Positions 45,139 through 54,497 of a stretch of DNA of 64,000 nt are shown piece after piece (position 1 is the first letter of the stretch; each line of letters opens with the position of its first letter). The notes under the pieces are model-generated. The model had not been told where the DNA came from and ran no database searches. It saw nothing but the letters and a program-made list of their open reading frames with translations. This DNA comes from Lacipirellula parvula (GTDB taxonomy: Bacteria > Planctomycetota > Planctomycetia > Pirellulales > Lacipirellulaceae). A program made the translations under genes and the position numbers. Where the stretch lies: the NCBI RefSeq assembly GCF_009177095.1, contig NZ_AP021861.1, forward strand, positions 5,314,501 to 5,378,500, read 5' to 3'.

Positions 45139-45573
45139 GTGATCGTCAGTAAGAACCTAAGCCGGTGGAGCGTAGCGGGCGCGGCGGCCGCGATACTCGC
45201 GTTGATCGGCTGCGGCGGCCAAGCCGGACCGGCTCACTTTCCCGTCTCAGGGAAAGTGACGCTGAACGGCGCGCCGGCGAAGGAGGGCTCCGTCACATTC
45301 AGCGACGCCTCCGGCATGACTAAGTTAGTCGGAGGCATCGGCCCCGACGGCGGCTACTCGCTGATGCACAATCGTGAGCCTGGAGCCCCCTTAGGCGAGT
45401 ATGTCGTCACGGTCTACGTAACCGAGACCGCGATCGGGCCTGACGGCAATCCGCAAGGTTTACCGAAGACGATTAGCCACGCGAAGTTCCGCGATCCCGG
45501 CACGACTCCCCTCAGACTGCAAGTGAAGGAAGAGACACCTCCAGGAGCCTACGACATCGCTGTGACGAACTGA
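45139..45573 (+). CDS. Small lipoprotein with carboxypeptidase-regulatory-like beta-sandwich
   Basis: A 144-residue lipoprotein. GTG 45139 lies after GAAGGAGGAG. The signal ends with the lipobox LIGC at about residue 25. The mature part (VSGKVTLNGAPAKEGSVTFS; PDGGYSLMHNREPGAPLGEY) is a transthyretin-like fold common in planctomycete lipoproteins that are encoded next to DUF1559 genes. It fits a membrane-anchored assembly or binding role. Confidence 0.88.
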   Translation: MIVSKNLSRWSVAGAAAAILALIGCGGQAGPAHFPVSGKVTLNGAPAKEGSVTFSDASGMTKLVGGIGPDGGYSLMHNREPGAPLGEYVVTVYVTETAIGPDGNPQGLPKTISHAKFRDPGTTPLRLQVKEETPPGAYDIAVTN

Positions 45574-45691
45574 TTGCGGAGCGCCGTTTGTTTGATGCGG
45601 CAAATGCCGATTAACGAGTCTCGCTGCTTCAAATCGCAAGCTGTCAGGACCGAGCTTGCGGCCAAAGTGATCGCCAACGGAGGATCGAAAC

Positions 45692-46693
45692 GTGTTGGGC
45701 AATGTGAAAAAGACTGGATTTACTTTGGTCGAGTTGCTGGTCGTCATCGCGATTATAGGCGTGCTTGTCGCATTGTTGCTTCCCGCCGTTCAAGCTGCGC
45801 GGGAGGCGGCTCGTCGATCGCAATGCACGAATAACCTCAAGCAGATTGGTTTAGGAGTTCACAATTTCGAATCGAGCCAGAAGGTTATCCCATACAATCG
45901 CTATAGCGGAGACTATGGAACTCCGACGAGCGCTTGGGGGTCGCCTGCTATTACCGAGGCGACTCCTTGCCGTGCATGGAGTTGGCTGGCGTCCATTCTT
46001 CCGCACGTTGAGCAAGCGCAAGTCTATGCTCAAGGGGACATTCCCAAGAGCCCATTGAAGCTCAGCTCCGCGATGGGCGCCGTCATTCCGGCTTTTCAAT
46101 GCCCAAGCGACGAGTTGGCGCTTAATAACCCGCTTAACCGTTCTGAGAGTTATTACACTCGCGGCGCACTTTCCGCCGGTCTGACCAACTACGACGGCGT
46201 TCTAGGCGCTCAGTCTGACGTACCGCCGTTCACCAACATCAACGTCGAGCGGACGGGCGACGAGCCGTGGATGAATGCGAACGGCATCATGGGGCCGCTA
46301 AGATGGCAAGATCCGTTAGGGTTTCAGCAAATCGAAGACGGAACGAGTCGCACGATGATGGCCGGCGAGCAGGCCTTCGAGTTGTCGCGCGCCAACTGCA
46401 AGGATAAGGGACGTTGTTACGGCATGGGTTATTCCTGGGCGCACAGCATCGAAGCGTCGGCTACGGCGGCTGTTCCTCCGAACTACGCAGTGCCAGGTGC
46501 CCCCAACGTCGATCCGAGCGTCGAGGCATTTCCATATCGTACTCAATTCGGCTTCAATAGCATGCACCCAGCCGGACTCAGTTTCGTTTACGCGGATGGA
46601 TCAGTCCACTTCATCAATGATTCAGTTGAGTTAGGCGTCTACTACGCACTGGCGACGATCAAAGGCAGTGAAACGTTGGAAGCAACCAACTGA
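45692..46693 (+). CDS. DUF1559 family pilin-like protein (H-X9-DG C-terminus)
   Basis: A 333-residue protein from GTG 45692, with GGAGG 8 nt upstream. The N-terminus is KKTGFTLVELLVVIAIIGVL, then QAAREAARRSQCTNNLKQIG, and the C-terminal HPAGLSFVYADGSVHFI carries H-X9-DG. It is the second DUF1559 gene here and better conserved than that at 12913-13839. Genes for a DUF1559 protein, a regulatory-like lipoprotein and a sugar-active enzyme are often neighbours in planctomycetes. Bases 46694-46942 contain no gene. Confidence 0.95.
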   Translation: MLGNVKKTGFTLVELLVVIAIIGVLVALLLPAVQAAREAARRSQCTNNLKQIGLGVHNFESSQKVIPYNRYSGDYGTPTSAWGSPAITEATPCRAWSWLASILPHVEQAQVYAQGDIPKSPLKLSSAMGAVIPAFQCPSDELALNNPLNRSESYYTRGALSAGLTNYDGVLGAQSDVPPFTNINVERTGDEPWMNANGIMGPLRWQDPLGFQQIEDGTSRTMMAGEQAFELSRANCKDKGRCYGMGYSWAHSIEASATAAVPPNYAVPGAPNVDPSVEAFPYRTQFGFNSMHPAGLSFVYADGSVHFINDSVELGVYYALATIKGSETLEATN

Positions 46694-46942
46694 GTCCGAT
46701 TCGCCAGACGCCATTGCCTTGGCGGATGCCGTGCAGTGCCGCTGATTTTGTGACGAATTAGGCCCGTCTGGCAGCGATGATCCCTTGCTTGTGGACGGCG
46801 TATGTCCGAACTTCGCCAAGTGTCTTTGCGACGAATCTACTTCCGCGGTCAAGATGGTTTAGCCTGCGAGCCGAATGATGTGCTCGGGCGATGCGAGCTG
46901 CCGCGCCTCGAGTAATAAATAGAATCACCTAGGAATTACACG

Positions 46943-49369
46943 ATGAACTTTCCTCGCGAATGCACGCTGAGATCTTCGTTTCCCCAGGTATCAGCGCTGG
47001 CCGCGTGTTTCCTGCTGTGCATCTCCGCGTGCTCGGCTGAGGCCGAAGAGCCCAGCTTTGAATCCGCTAAAAACTGGTTTCCCTCTGTGCGGAATGTCTG
47101 GACCTCAGTAGGCATCAAGAACCACCCATTTCGTTTCACTTCGCTCTACAACGGGACGATCGTTGCCGACACCCACCCGCTCCGCAGCATGCCGGCGGGA
47201 CCGATTAAAGAGTATCTCAACCCATACATCGGCCAAGGCGTTCAGCTCACGCTCACCCCTTCGTTCGATGGTTCCATCCCTCAACGGCCTGATCACGCGT
47301 TTCAACTAAGCAGTCGCCCGGATGGCGGCGTCGGAATGCAAGGGTGGGACGACGATCACGCAACGCCGGTCCTCTGGACCCGCTGGCCGATGAACACGAT
47401 GTACGGCAGCACCGGCATCGTCGTCCGCGAGGAGGTGTTCGCCCACTCGCCCGCCGGCATCGAAGCGAAGACCGGTAAGGAACGGTTGTATTTGTGGATG
47501 CGCCTCAAGGTCGAGCATGTCGATCAGTTCGAGGCGTCGCCCAACGCGGTGATGATGATCCACATCGGCAACCCAGACATGATGCAACGGAGCATGTGGC
47601 ACGAAGAGAACCTCACCGTTCATCCGGAACGCGCCATTTATCCACGAGCTCTCACGCGCGATACGTATCAGAAGGAAAACCTCTCTTGTTGCCGGCTAGT
47701 AGAGCCTGATGGCCGCGTGCGGCTCGTCGGCATGATGTCCGCTGGTTCGGCGATGCTCGTGGAGCGGACCGAAGGGAGTCGCGACTATTACCTGCAGGTT
47801 TCGATCCCGGCCGTCAAAGGAACGTACGTCGACTTGCTCGTTCCGATGCTGCCCGGCGATGCCGACGCGGTGCGCGCCGAGGCCGATCTTGGCTTCGACG
47901 CCGCCCTTTCCCAGAACGACCAGCAGTGGACGAAGCGTCCCGATACGGCCGCCGTCGTCGTCACTCCAGAGCCGCACGTCAATCGCGCGATTCGCCGGAT
48001 GATTGAACTCGCCCAGGTGACGAGTGAAACAAATCCCGAAAACGGCGACCAGGCGCTCCTGACGGGCAACTGGAACTACGACACGTTGTGGCCCACGCCG
48101 ACCTGCATGGCGACGCACATGCTGCTCGACCATCTCGGCTATCACCAGTTCGTCGCCGACAACCTAAAGATTTTTCACAAGTATCAGGGCTCGACCAAGC
48201 CGCCGGGCGAAGCGTACGAACTCCACCCTGGCTACCTCGGGGCTCCGAAACAACTCAGCTCGATCGACTGGCTGACCGACCATGGGTCGGTGCTCCATGC
48301 GATGGCGCAGAATGCGCTCCTCTCCGGCGATCAGCAAATCATTGATGAAGCTCTTGAACCAATTCTTAAGGGTTGCGAGTTCTTGCGCGATGCTCGCCGC
48401 AATACCAACCACGAAGGGGCTCCCGGCGTGCTCCCTCCCGCGGTCGCCACTGACACGGGCGTCCCTTCGCAAGCGGTTTGGAATATTGCGTGGAACTACA
48501 AAGGCCTTGAGTCCGCCGTGAAGCTGCTGCAATCAATTGGCCACCCGCGGGCCGACGAGTTTGCGACAGAAGCAAAGGAGTACAAGAAGGCGTTCGTCAA
48601 TGCTTATCGCGAACGCGCCGCGACGATGCCGACCTGGAAAACCGACGCCGGCGTCGAGCACCGCGTCGTGCCGACCGGTCTCTTCGGCCCCGAGATGCAA
48701 AGCCACCCCTTCTTTCTCGACACTGGGCCGATGGTGCTCGTGTACGCGGGTCTGCTCGACGCTGACGACCCGTTGATGAAGGACTCGCTCGCTTACTACC
48801 GCGAGGGACCTGATACGAAGCTATACGACCCGCGCGGCGGCATGCACCAACGGGCGGTTCTCACTCACGAGATCTCGACCTGCGAGCCATGCTACAGCTT
48901 CAATATTCTCTGCTCGTGGCAGTCGGGTGATCGTGAAAAGTTCCTCGAGGGGGTGTATGCCCTGCTTTCCGGCGCCTTGTCGCAGCAGACATTCAGCGGC
49001 TGCGAACATCGTCATGGCATCTGGAGCCTACCGGCGCCGGGTGCGTTGATGTTCTACGCGATGAAGCTGGCGGTGATCGACGATCAACTCGAACCGGGCC
49101 AGTTCCACCTCCTTCGCCTTTGCCCTGAGGCTTGGCTGAGCGCGGAGCAGCAAACCGTTTTCCAAAACATTGCGACCGAATCGGGCCCTGTCACGCTGCG
49201 GTTCAAAGTGGTCGATGGCGGCAAGGCGCTCGACGTCGAGTGGGAGCCGAGTTTCCGCAAGCAACCGCAAGGCGTTCAGCTGCATGTGCCGGAAATCGCC
49301 GGCTTGGAAGCTGTGATCGTTAATGGCGAACGCCATCCAGCGAAGCCTGGCGATATCCTGGAGCTTTGA
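46943..49369 (+). CDS. Exported six-hairpin glycosidase-like protein
   Basis: An 808-residue exported protein (signal: VSALAACFLLCISACSAEAE; a lipobox-like ISAC is visible, so it may be a lipoprotein). Residues about 50-340 form a beta-sandwich; residues about 345-720 look like an (alpha/alpha)6 barrel with TGNWNYDTLWPTPTCMATHM, LTDHGSVLHAMAQNALLSGD, QAVWNIAWNYKGLESAVKLL and HEISTCEPCYSFNILCSWQS. The last 90 residues are another beta domain. This layout is that of GH families 63/65/78/95/127-like enzymes; I cannot place it precisely. A depolymerising role is inferred. Confidence 0.75.
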   Translation: MNFPRECTLRSSFPQVSALAACFLLCISACSAEAEEPSFESAKNWFPSVRNVWTSVGIKNHPFRFTSLYNGTIVADTHPLRSMPAGPIKEYLNPYIGQGVQLTLTPSFDGSIPQRPDHAFQLSSRPDGGVGMQGWDDDHATPVLWTRWPMNTMYGSTGIVVREEVFAHSPAGIEAKTGKERLYLWMRLKVEHVDQFEASPNAVMMIHIGNPDMMQRSMWHEENLTVHPERAIYPRALTRDTYQKENLSCCRLVEPDGRVRLVGMMSAGSAMLVERTEGSRDYYLQVSIPAVKGTYVDLLVPMLPGDADAVRAEADLGFDAALSQNDQQWTKRPDTAAVVVTPEPHVNRAIRRMIELAQVTSETNPENGDQALLTGNWNYDTLWPTPTCMATHMLLDHLGYHQFVADNLKIFHKYQGSTKPPGEAYELHPGYLGAPKQLSSIDWLTDHGSVLHAMAQNALLSGDQQIIDEALEPILKGCEFLRDARRNTNHEGAPGVLPPAVATDTGVPSQAVWNIAWNYKGLESAVKLLQSIGHPRADEFATEAKEYKKAFVNAYRERAATMPTWKTDAGVEHRVVPTGLFGPEMQSHPFFLDTGPMVLVYAGLLDADDPLMKDSLAYYREGPDTKLYDPRGGMHQRAVLTHEISTCEPCYSFNILCSWQSGDREKFLEGVYALLSGALSQQTFSGCEHRHGIWSLPAPGALMFYAMKLAVIDDQLEPGQFHLLRLCPEAWLSAEQQTVFQNIATESGPVTLRFKVVDGGKALDVEWEPSFRKQPQGVQLHVPEIAGLEAVIVNGERHPAKPGDILEL

Positions 49370-49515
49370 ATGTCGATTCAGCGTGGCGACTCTGCTGTTA
49401 TCATCGCTTCGGCGAGGTAGTACGTCTTCGCCGTTTAGCTTCTATTACGCGACTCTAGTTGCTAGCTTCGCTGGGCCCGCGCGACACCATGAACTTGCCT
49501 GTGGAGTGTTCTTTG

Positions 49516-50793
49516 ATGCGACTGTCGAATTCATGCCAATCTCTTCGACACGGCGTTAGTCGTTTACGAATTGCGCTCGTGCTTGCAGCGGCAATCGGCC
49601 TCTCGATTGCATCGCAGGAAGTGCGAGGCGAGGAAGGGACGCCGCCGTTCCCGCTGATGGCGTGGGACTACGCCGACGATGAAGAAACGCTGCAGAAGAT
49701 GGCCGACTGCGGCATCAATCTGGTGGCATTCGTTCCGCCAGAAGCACTCGATATCTGCCACAAGCTGGGGATCAAAGCGATCGTCTACCAGGCAGGGATC
49801 ACTCCCGCTCATTGGGCGGCGCCATTCAATGCTGAGGAGGCGAATAAAACGCTGCCCGATCTCATCAAGCGCGTGAACGACCACCCAGCCGTGTACGGCT
49901 ACCATCTGAAGGACGAGCCCGACCACAGCCAGTTCCCTGAACTTGCGAAGTCGGTAAAGGTCGTCCACGATTTGGCGCCTGGCAAATGGGCCTACATCAA
50001 CCTTCCGCCTGGCATGGGCGAAGGTTACGACGGCTATCTCGACGTCTACGTGAACACGTGCCATCCCAAGATTCTTTCGTACGACAACTACCCCATCGGC
50101 CAAGAAGGAAACTTCTCGTACGGCTTCTGGGCCAATATCGCCCAGGTACGCAACGCAGGCTTGCGGCATAACTTGCCGTTCTGGAACATTTTCCTCAGCT
50201 CGGCGCATCTGACCTACGGCGAGCCTTCGGAAGCGGCCCTGCGACTGCAAGCTTACGGCTCGCTCGTCTACGGAGCCAAAGGCCTCTGCTACTACAAGTT
50301 CATTAGCCGCGAGTTGCCGATTCTCGACGCTCCCGAGCTGGGCGACTTCCGCAACGGGCCGCTCGATCAGTTCGGCGAGAAGACGCATACCTGGAATTGG
50401 ATGCGGAACATGAACCGCCAGATCCAGAACATGGGCCCCACGCTGCTCAAGCTGAAGTCCGACGTCGTCTACCACGTCGGCGACGTTCCCGAGCAAAATC
50501 GCGGCGTCGGCGAGGATACCTTGGTGAAGGGATTGAAGTCCGGCAGCGATTTCGCGATCGGCGACTTCACGCACGAAGACGGGTCGCGCTGGGTGATGAT
50601 TGTCAACAAGAGCCTCACCCATTCAACGACGCTCGTGCCGGAGTTCCGCGACGCCGTCGCCAAGCTTGAGTATCTCTCGCCGATCAGCGGCAAGATGAAA
50701 GAGATCAGCCCGTACTATTGCCTCCCTCCTGGTCAGGGCGTGCTGTTGAAGCCGACGTTCGCGCCGCCAGCCGCAGAAGTCAGTGAGAAGTGA
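49516..50793 (+). CDS. Exported TIM-barrel glycosidase-like protein, first of a tandem pair
   Basis: A 425-residue protein. ATG 49516 has GGAG upstream and starts an export signal (IALVLAAAIGLSIASQEVRG). The mature part begins FPLMAWDYADDEETLQKMAD, and has HPAVYGYHLKDEPDHSQFPE, whose Asp-Glu-Pro supplies a candidate acid/base, and later YGSLVYGAKGLCYYKFIS. It resembles GH42/GH2-type barrels seen in planctomycete polysaccharide loci. It is paralogous to the next gene along the full length. Confidence 0.75.
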   Translation: MRLSNSCQSLRHGVSRLRIALVLAAAIGLSIASQEVRGEEGTPPFPLMAWDYADDEETLQKMADCGINLVAFVPPEALDICHKLGIKAIVYQAGITPAHWAAPFNAEEANKTLPDLIKRVNDHPAVYGYHLKDEPDHSQFPELAKSVKVVHDLAPGKWAYINLPPGMGEGYDGYLDVYVNTCHPKILSYDNYPIGQEGNFSYGFWANIAQVRNAGLRHNLPFWNIFLSSAHLTYGEPSEAALRLQAYGSLVYGAKGLCYYKFISRELPILDAPELGDFRNGPLDQFGEKTHTWNWMRNMNRQIQNMGPTLLKLKSDVVYHVGDVPEQNRGVGEDTLVKGLKSGSDFAIGDFTHEDGSRWVMIVNKSLTHSTTLVPEFRDAVAKLEYLSPISGKMKEISPYYCLPPGQGVLLKPTFAPPAAEVSEK

Positions 50794-50822
50794 TTCCGAT
50801 TGGACTCCCAGGCGACGTTGTA

Positions 50823-52061
50823 ATGAAGTTTCGGTCGATGTTGATTGTCGCATTATTGTCGCTTCTTAGCGGACCAGCGGCGTTTGCAAGCGAACCCGTG
50901 GCAGCAGGTGCGGCGCGTTTCCCGCTGATGGCGTGGGACTATGCTGATGATCAGGCAACGTTCGAAGCGATGCGCGACGCAGGCATCACGAGCGTTGCGT
51001 TCGTGCCGATCAAGGCGCTCGACCTCTGCCACGACGCAAGCCTGCAGGCCGTTGTGTTTGACGAACGTCTCTCTGGCGCCACGTATCACGGCCCCTTCGA
51101 CGGCGCCGCGGTGGAGCAGAACCTGCCCGCCGTGCTGAAGGAAGTTGGCGACCACCCCGCGGTGCTTGGCTATCACCTTCGCGACGAGCCGAGCCCGGAG
51201 CAGTATCCCGATCTTGCCCGAGGCGTTGCCGCAGTCCGTAAGCTTGCGCCCGGCAAGTGGCCTTACATCAACCTGCTGCCCGGCGAAGGGAAAGCGTACG
51301 ACAAGTATGTGGAAGACTTCGTTACCGTCTGCAATCCTACGGTGCTGTCGTACGATCGGTACACGACGTACGGCGTCAACGACTTTTTGCCGATCTTCTG
51401 GACGAACCTCGCCCAGATGCGGGAAGCGGCGCAGAAGCATAAGCTCGATTTCTGGAGCGTCGTTCTCACGGCCACCCACTGGAACTACCGTGAACTGACC
51501 GAGACCGACTATCGGATGGAGGTCTTCGGCTCGCTCGTCTACGGGGCCAAGGGGATCGGCTACTACAAGTTCATGTCGGGTTCTCTGCCAATTCTAAAAG
51601 CCCCTGATCTCGGCAACTTCCGCAACGCGCCGCTCGACCAATTCGGCGAGCGGACGCCGGCTTGGCATTGGATGCGCAACATCAATCGCCAGGTTCACAA
51701 CATGGCTCCGGTGCTGCTCAAGCTTGAGTCGAACGACGTCTACCACATCGGCGGCGCCGTGCCGGAGCGGAATCATGGCCCGAGTGAGACGTCGCTGGTG
51801 AAAAACATCCCCGAAGGGGAGTTCGTCGGCGGCGATTTCACCCACAGCGAGAATGGCAAACGCTACGTGATGATGGTCAACCGGAGCATGGTCAATTCGC
51901 AGCGGTGTGCTCCGGAGTTTCGCGCCAACGCCGGCAACGTGAAGTACGTGTCGCCCATTACTGGCGAGATGCTTCCCTACATTGGTTGGGCCTACTTCCT
52001 AGCGCCAGGCCAGGGCGTGCTCCTGGAATTGAATCCTGACGAGCCAGTCGCGGTCCCGTAG
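50823..52061 (+). CDS. Exported TIM-barrel glycosidase-like protein, second of the pair
   Basis: A 412-residue paralogue of the preceding gene product. ATG 50823 begins the signal MKFRSMLIVALLSLLSGPAA; GTG 50790 overlapping the upstream stop is less likely. Shared blocks include FPLMAWDYADDQATFEAMRD, HPAVLGYHLRDEPSPEQYPD, LAPGKWPYINLLPGEGKAYD and YGSLVYGAKGIGYYKFMSGS. The acidic D-E-P is retained in both. This is a recent-looking tandem duplication with diverged linkers. Confidence 0.75.
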   Translation: MKFRSMLIVALLSLLSGPAAFASEPVAAGAARFPLMAWDYADDQATFEAMRDAGITSVAFVPIKALDLCHDASLQAVVFDERLSGATYHGPFDGAAVEQNLPAVLKEVGDHPAVLGYHLRDEPSPEQYPDLARGVAAVRKLAPGKWPYINLLPGEGKAYDKYVEDFVTVCNPTVLSYDRYTTYGVNDFLPIFWTNLAQMREAAQKHKLDFWSVVLTATHWNYRELTETDYRMEVFGSLVYGAKGIGYYKFMSGSLPILKAPDLGNFRNAPLDQFGERTPAWHWMRNINRQVHNMAPVLLKLESNDVYHIGGAVPERNHGPSETSLVKNIPEGEFVGGDFTHSENGKRYVMMVNRSMVNSQRCAPEFRANAGNVKYVSPITGEMLPYIGWAYFLAPGQGVLLELNPDEPVAVP

Positions 52062-52107
52062 ATGGCCCCGGCGCTAGTCGCTTCCGATCAACCTGAAAGA
52101 TGACCGC

Positions 52108-53877
52108 ATGACCATATTGGCGAATCTCTTGGTCCGCTTCGTATGCAGCCTGTTCGTCGTCACGCTCGCAACGTTCGCGCATGCCGCTGACGAAGCGCTT
52201 CAAGTGACGATCGGCGACGAACCAAGGCCAACTGTTCAGTTATGGCTCGCGACGTCGTTGGAGCGGATCTTCCCGCAAACGAAGCCTGGTTCGCACAAGC
52301 TTGAACTATTGGCGGCACGCAACGGCACGATTTCGTTCCAGGCTTGCATCCGCAACGACCGCGTCTATCTGCTGCGCACCGACGGCGCGATCGAAGGCGC
52401 CGAGGGCTTGAAGCCGCGCACACGCTATGTCGGTCTCGTCCCGATGCTCCACTTCACGCCCACCACTGATCCGGCGGAACTCGACGGCGTCGGTTTCCTG
52501 CCTGGTTTGGTTCCCGATCCGCTCTATCCCGAAACGCAGCAGATGATCGGGCCAGGAGAGACTCGCTCCTACTGGATCACGCTCTGGATCCCTGGCGATG
52601 CGAAGCCGGGCGTCCGCGAGCTGAAGTTCAAGTTTTACCTAGGCGATCTGCGCCAAGAAGTCGAACTTCCGGTGAAGCTTGAGATCAGCCCGTTCGTCAT
52701 CAAGCCGCGCGAAAACTTCCCCGTCACTCACTGGTGGCGCGGCGAAGCGACATGGGACTACTACAAGACCGGCATGTTCGAAGACGAGCGCTGGTGGGAA
52801 CTAACCCGCGCTCAGATGCAAAACATGTACGACCACGGTTCGAACGTCGTCTACGTGCCAATGTTCTTCAATCGTCGCGAAACGTTCAAACGTCCTTGCC
52901 AACTTCTCATCATCAATGAACTGGAGCCGGGCAAGTACGAGTTTGATTGGACCAACGTCAAACGGTTCGCCGACATGTGCAAAGAAATTGGTTTCAAAAA
53001 ATTCGAGTGGCCCCACATGTGGATCTACTGGGGCGTTGAGAACCCGATGCGGCTCTACAAGAAGGTCGGCGAAGAGTACGTCATGCTCTGGCCGCCCGAG
53101 ACGAAGGCTCTCTCCGACACCTACATCAGCTTCCTGAAGCAGTTTCTGCCGGCGTTCCACGAGTTCCTGGTTCAAGAGGACATTCTCGCCGGTTCCTATT
53201 TCCATCTCTCCGATGAGCCGGGCGAAGGGCAGCATGTCGAAAACTATAAAGCTGCCCGCAAAGTGCTCAAGGATCTCGCCCCCTGGATGAAGGTCATCGA
53301 CGCCTTGAGCGATATTCAGTATGGTAAGCAGGGTCTAACCGACATGCCGATTCCGATGGTCAGTTACGCTCAGGCCTACATCGACGCGAAAATCCCCCAC
53401 TGGGTTTACTATTGTTGCGCTCCGACGGGGCCATGGCTGAACCGCTTCATGGATACGCCGTTGGCGAAGATCCGCATGTCGGGGTGGCTCTTCTACAAGC
53501 TGCAGGCCCGCGGGTTCCTCCACTGGGGATACAATTACTGGCACGCCCTTGAGCAAGAGCGGATCCTCGACCCCTTCGCCGATGGCTCCAGCGACATGTG
53601 GCCCGGCATTCCCTACGGCGATCCTTTCATGATCTACCCTGGCAAGGACGGGCCGATCGATTCAATTCGCTGGGAGGTCTTCGGCGAATCGCTGCAGGAC
53701 TATGCGATTTTGCAAACCGCCGGCATCAGCCCGGACGATGCGGTGCTTGAAGACATCAAGACGTACGCCGAATTCCCGAAGAGCAAGGATTGGATCAGCG
53801 CGAAGCTTGAGCAAATCCTCCGCTCCCCTGCCCCGCCGGTAGTCGTCAAGACGCGAGCATCAGACGCGTCGCCGTAG
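52108..53877 (+). CDS. Exported DUF4091 protein, second copy
   Basis: A 589-residue protein with a Sec-type signal (NLLVRFVCSLFVVTLATFAH). It has the same layout as the product of 26464-28257: LELLAARNGTISFQACIRND, ELDGVGFLPGLVPDPLYPET, FPVTHWWRGEATWDYYKTGM, HLSDEPGEGQHVENYKAARK, IRMSGWLFYKLQARGFLHWG and DGPIDSIRWEVFGESLQDYA. Putative catalytic acids lie in SDEPGEG. One paralogue uses a Tat-like and the other a Sec-like signal. It is the last gene of the plus arm. Confidence 0.88.
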   Translation: MTILANLLVRFVCSLFVVTLATFAHAADEALQVTIGDEPRPTVQLWLATSLERIFPQTKPGSHKLELLAARNGTISFQACIRNDRVYLLRTDGAIEGAEGLKPRTRYVGLVPMLHFTPTTDPAELDGVGFLPGLVPDPLYPETQQMIGPGETRSYWITLWIPGDAKPGVRELKFKFYLGDLRQEVELPVKLEISPFVIKPRENFPVTHWWRGEATWDYYKTGMFEDERWWELTRAQMQNMYDHGSNVVYVPMFFNRRETFKRPCQLLIINELEPGKYEFDWTNVKRFADMCKEIGFKKFEWPHMWIYWGVENPMRLYKKVGEEYVMLWPPETKALSDTYISFLKQFLPAFHEFLVQEDILAGSYFHLSDEPGEGQHVENYKAARKVLKDLAPWMKVIDALSDIQYGKQGLTDMPIPMVSYAQAYIDAKIPHWVYYCCAPTGPWLNRFMDTPLAKIRMSGWLFYKLQARGFLHWGYNYWHALEQERILDPFADGSSDMWPGIPYGDPFMIYPGKDGPIDSIRWEVFGESLQDYAILQTAGISPDDAVLEDIKTYAEFPKSKDWISAKLEQILRSPAPPVVVKTRASDASP

Positions 53878-54299
53878 TCGCTGTACGCCAGAGTCTGTTT
53901 TAGCTGCTAGTTAAATTTCCATGATGGTTAACGCCATCGTTCATTCTATTCAACGTTTAATGCTTAAGACATTTGCGCCACTCATCGGGAGTGTCGCGAG
54001 TTGCACTGGCGGACACTGCCCAAATTTCTGCTCATGCAGCGAGCGCGCCCGCGCCTCTCAAGGTGTCGTAGAACGTACTCTACATTTGAGCATGTTCGGG
54101 TAGGTTATTCGATCAGCATACACGATAGGCCGATGTGTATCTGACGATGCAGACGGCAGGCCTCACGCGCTAAACTTACGGGAATTTGCGATTGAACGAA
54201 GGCGACATCTTTTGAACTACTCGGAGAACTACCAAACGCCCGGTTCCGAAGGCGTAATCTAGAGTGTTGAAAGCCACTCTATTATGGGCAATGGCGGAC
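53878..54299. other. Intergenic region, no supported gene
   Basis: About 420 bp between the DUF4091 gene and the convergent recombinase fragment, with GC lower than its surroundings. Only a short frame (53921-54103) is open and it has no recognisable family. It is probably the outer edge of the integrated element. Confidence 0.45.
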
Positions 54300-54414
54300 C
54301 TAGGTCACCCCAGTCAATGGTGCTGAGTAATTGATTTGGGTGTATTTCGAACTTACTAAAGTGCTATGCCGCCGCTTTGATCTTGAGTCCACTTGGTTCT
54401 TTGCATACTTAGCG

Positions 54415-54460
54415 GATTGTTTCCGGCTTAGTTGAAGAAGCGACCACGCCGGAAACAATC
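54415..54460. repeat. 13-bp perfect inverted repeat near the recombinase end
   Basis: GATTGTTTCCGGC (54415-54427) and GCCGGAAACAATC (54448-54460) are perfect complements with a 20-nt loop. It lies between the att-like hairpin and the final stop of the recombinase frame. It could be a recombinase accessory site or a terminator-like structure of the old element. Confidence 0.7.
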
Positions 54461-54465
54461 TTATC

Positions 54466-54497
54466 GGAGGCGGCGGGTTCGATTCCCGCCGCCTCCA
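54466..54497 (+). other. tRNA/tmRNA 3'-end-like attachment site
   Basis: A 12-bp perfect stem (GGAGGCGGCGGG with CCCGCCGCCTCC) encloses TTCGATT, the T-loop of a tRNA or tmRNA, and is followed by A-C as in a discriminator and ACC end. There is no D-arm or anticodon upstream, so it is not a full tRNA. Such 3'-end copies next to an integrase gene are classical att sites. The chromosome's full tmRNA or tRNA gene must be outside the window. Confidence 0.6.

Noticed and set aside
49564-50622. 352-residue minus-strand frame opposite the first TIM-barrel gene
   Set aside because: Antisense shadow of a GC-rich coding sequence; the sense protein has clear domain motifs.
54466-54497. Complete tRNA gene
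   Set aside because: Only the T-arm and acceptor 3' strand are present; no D-arm, anticodon arm or 5' acceptor strand at the right distance.
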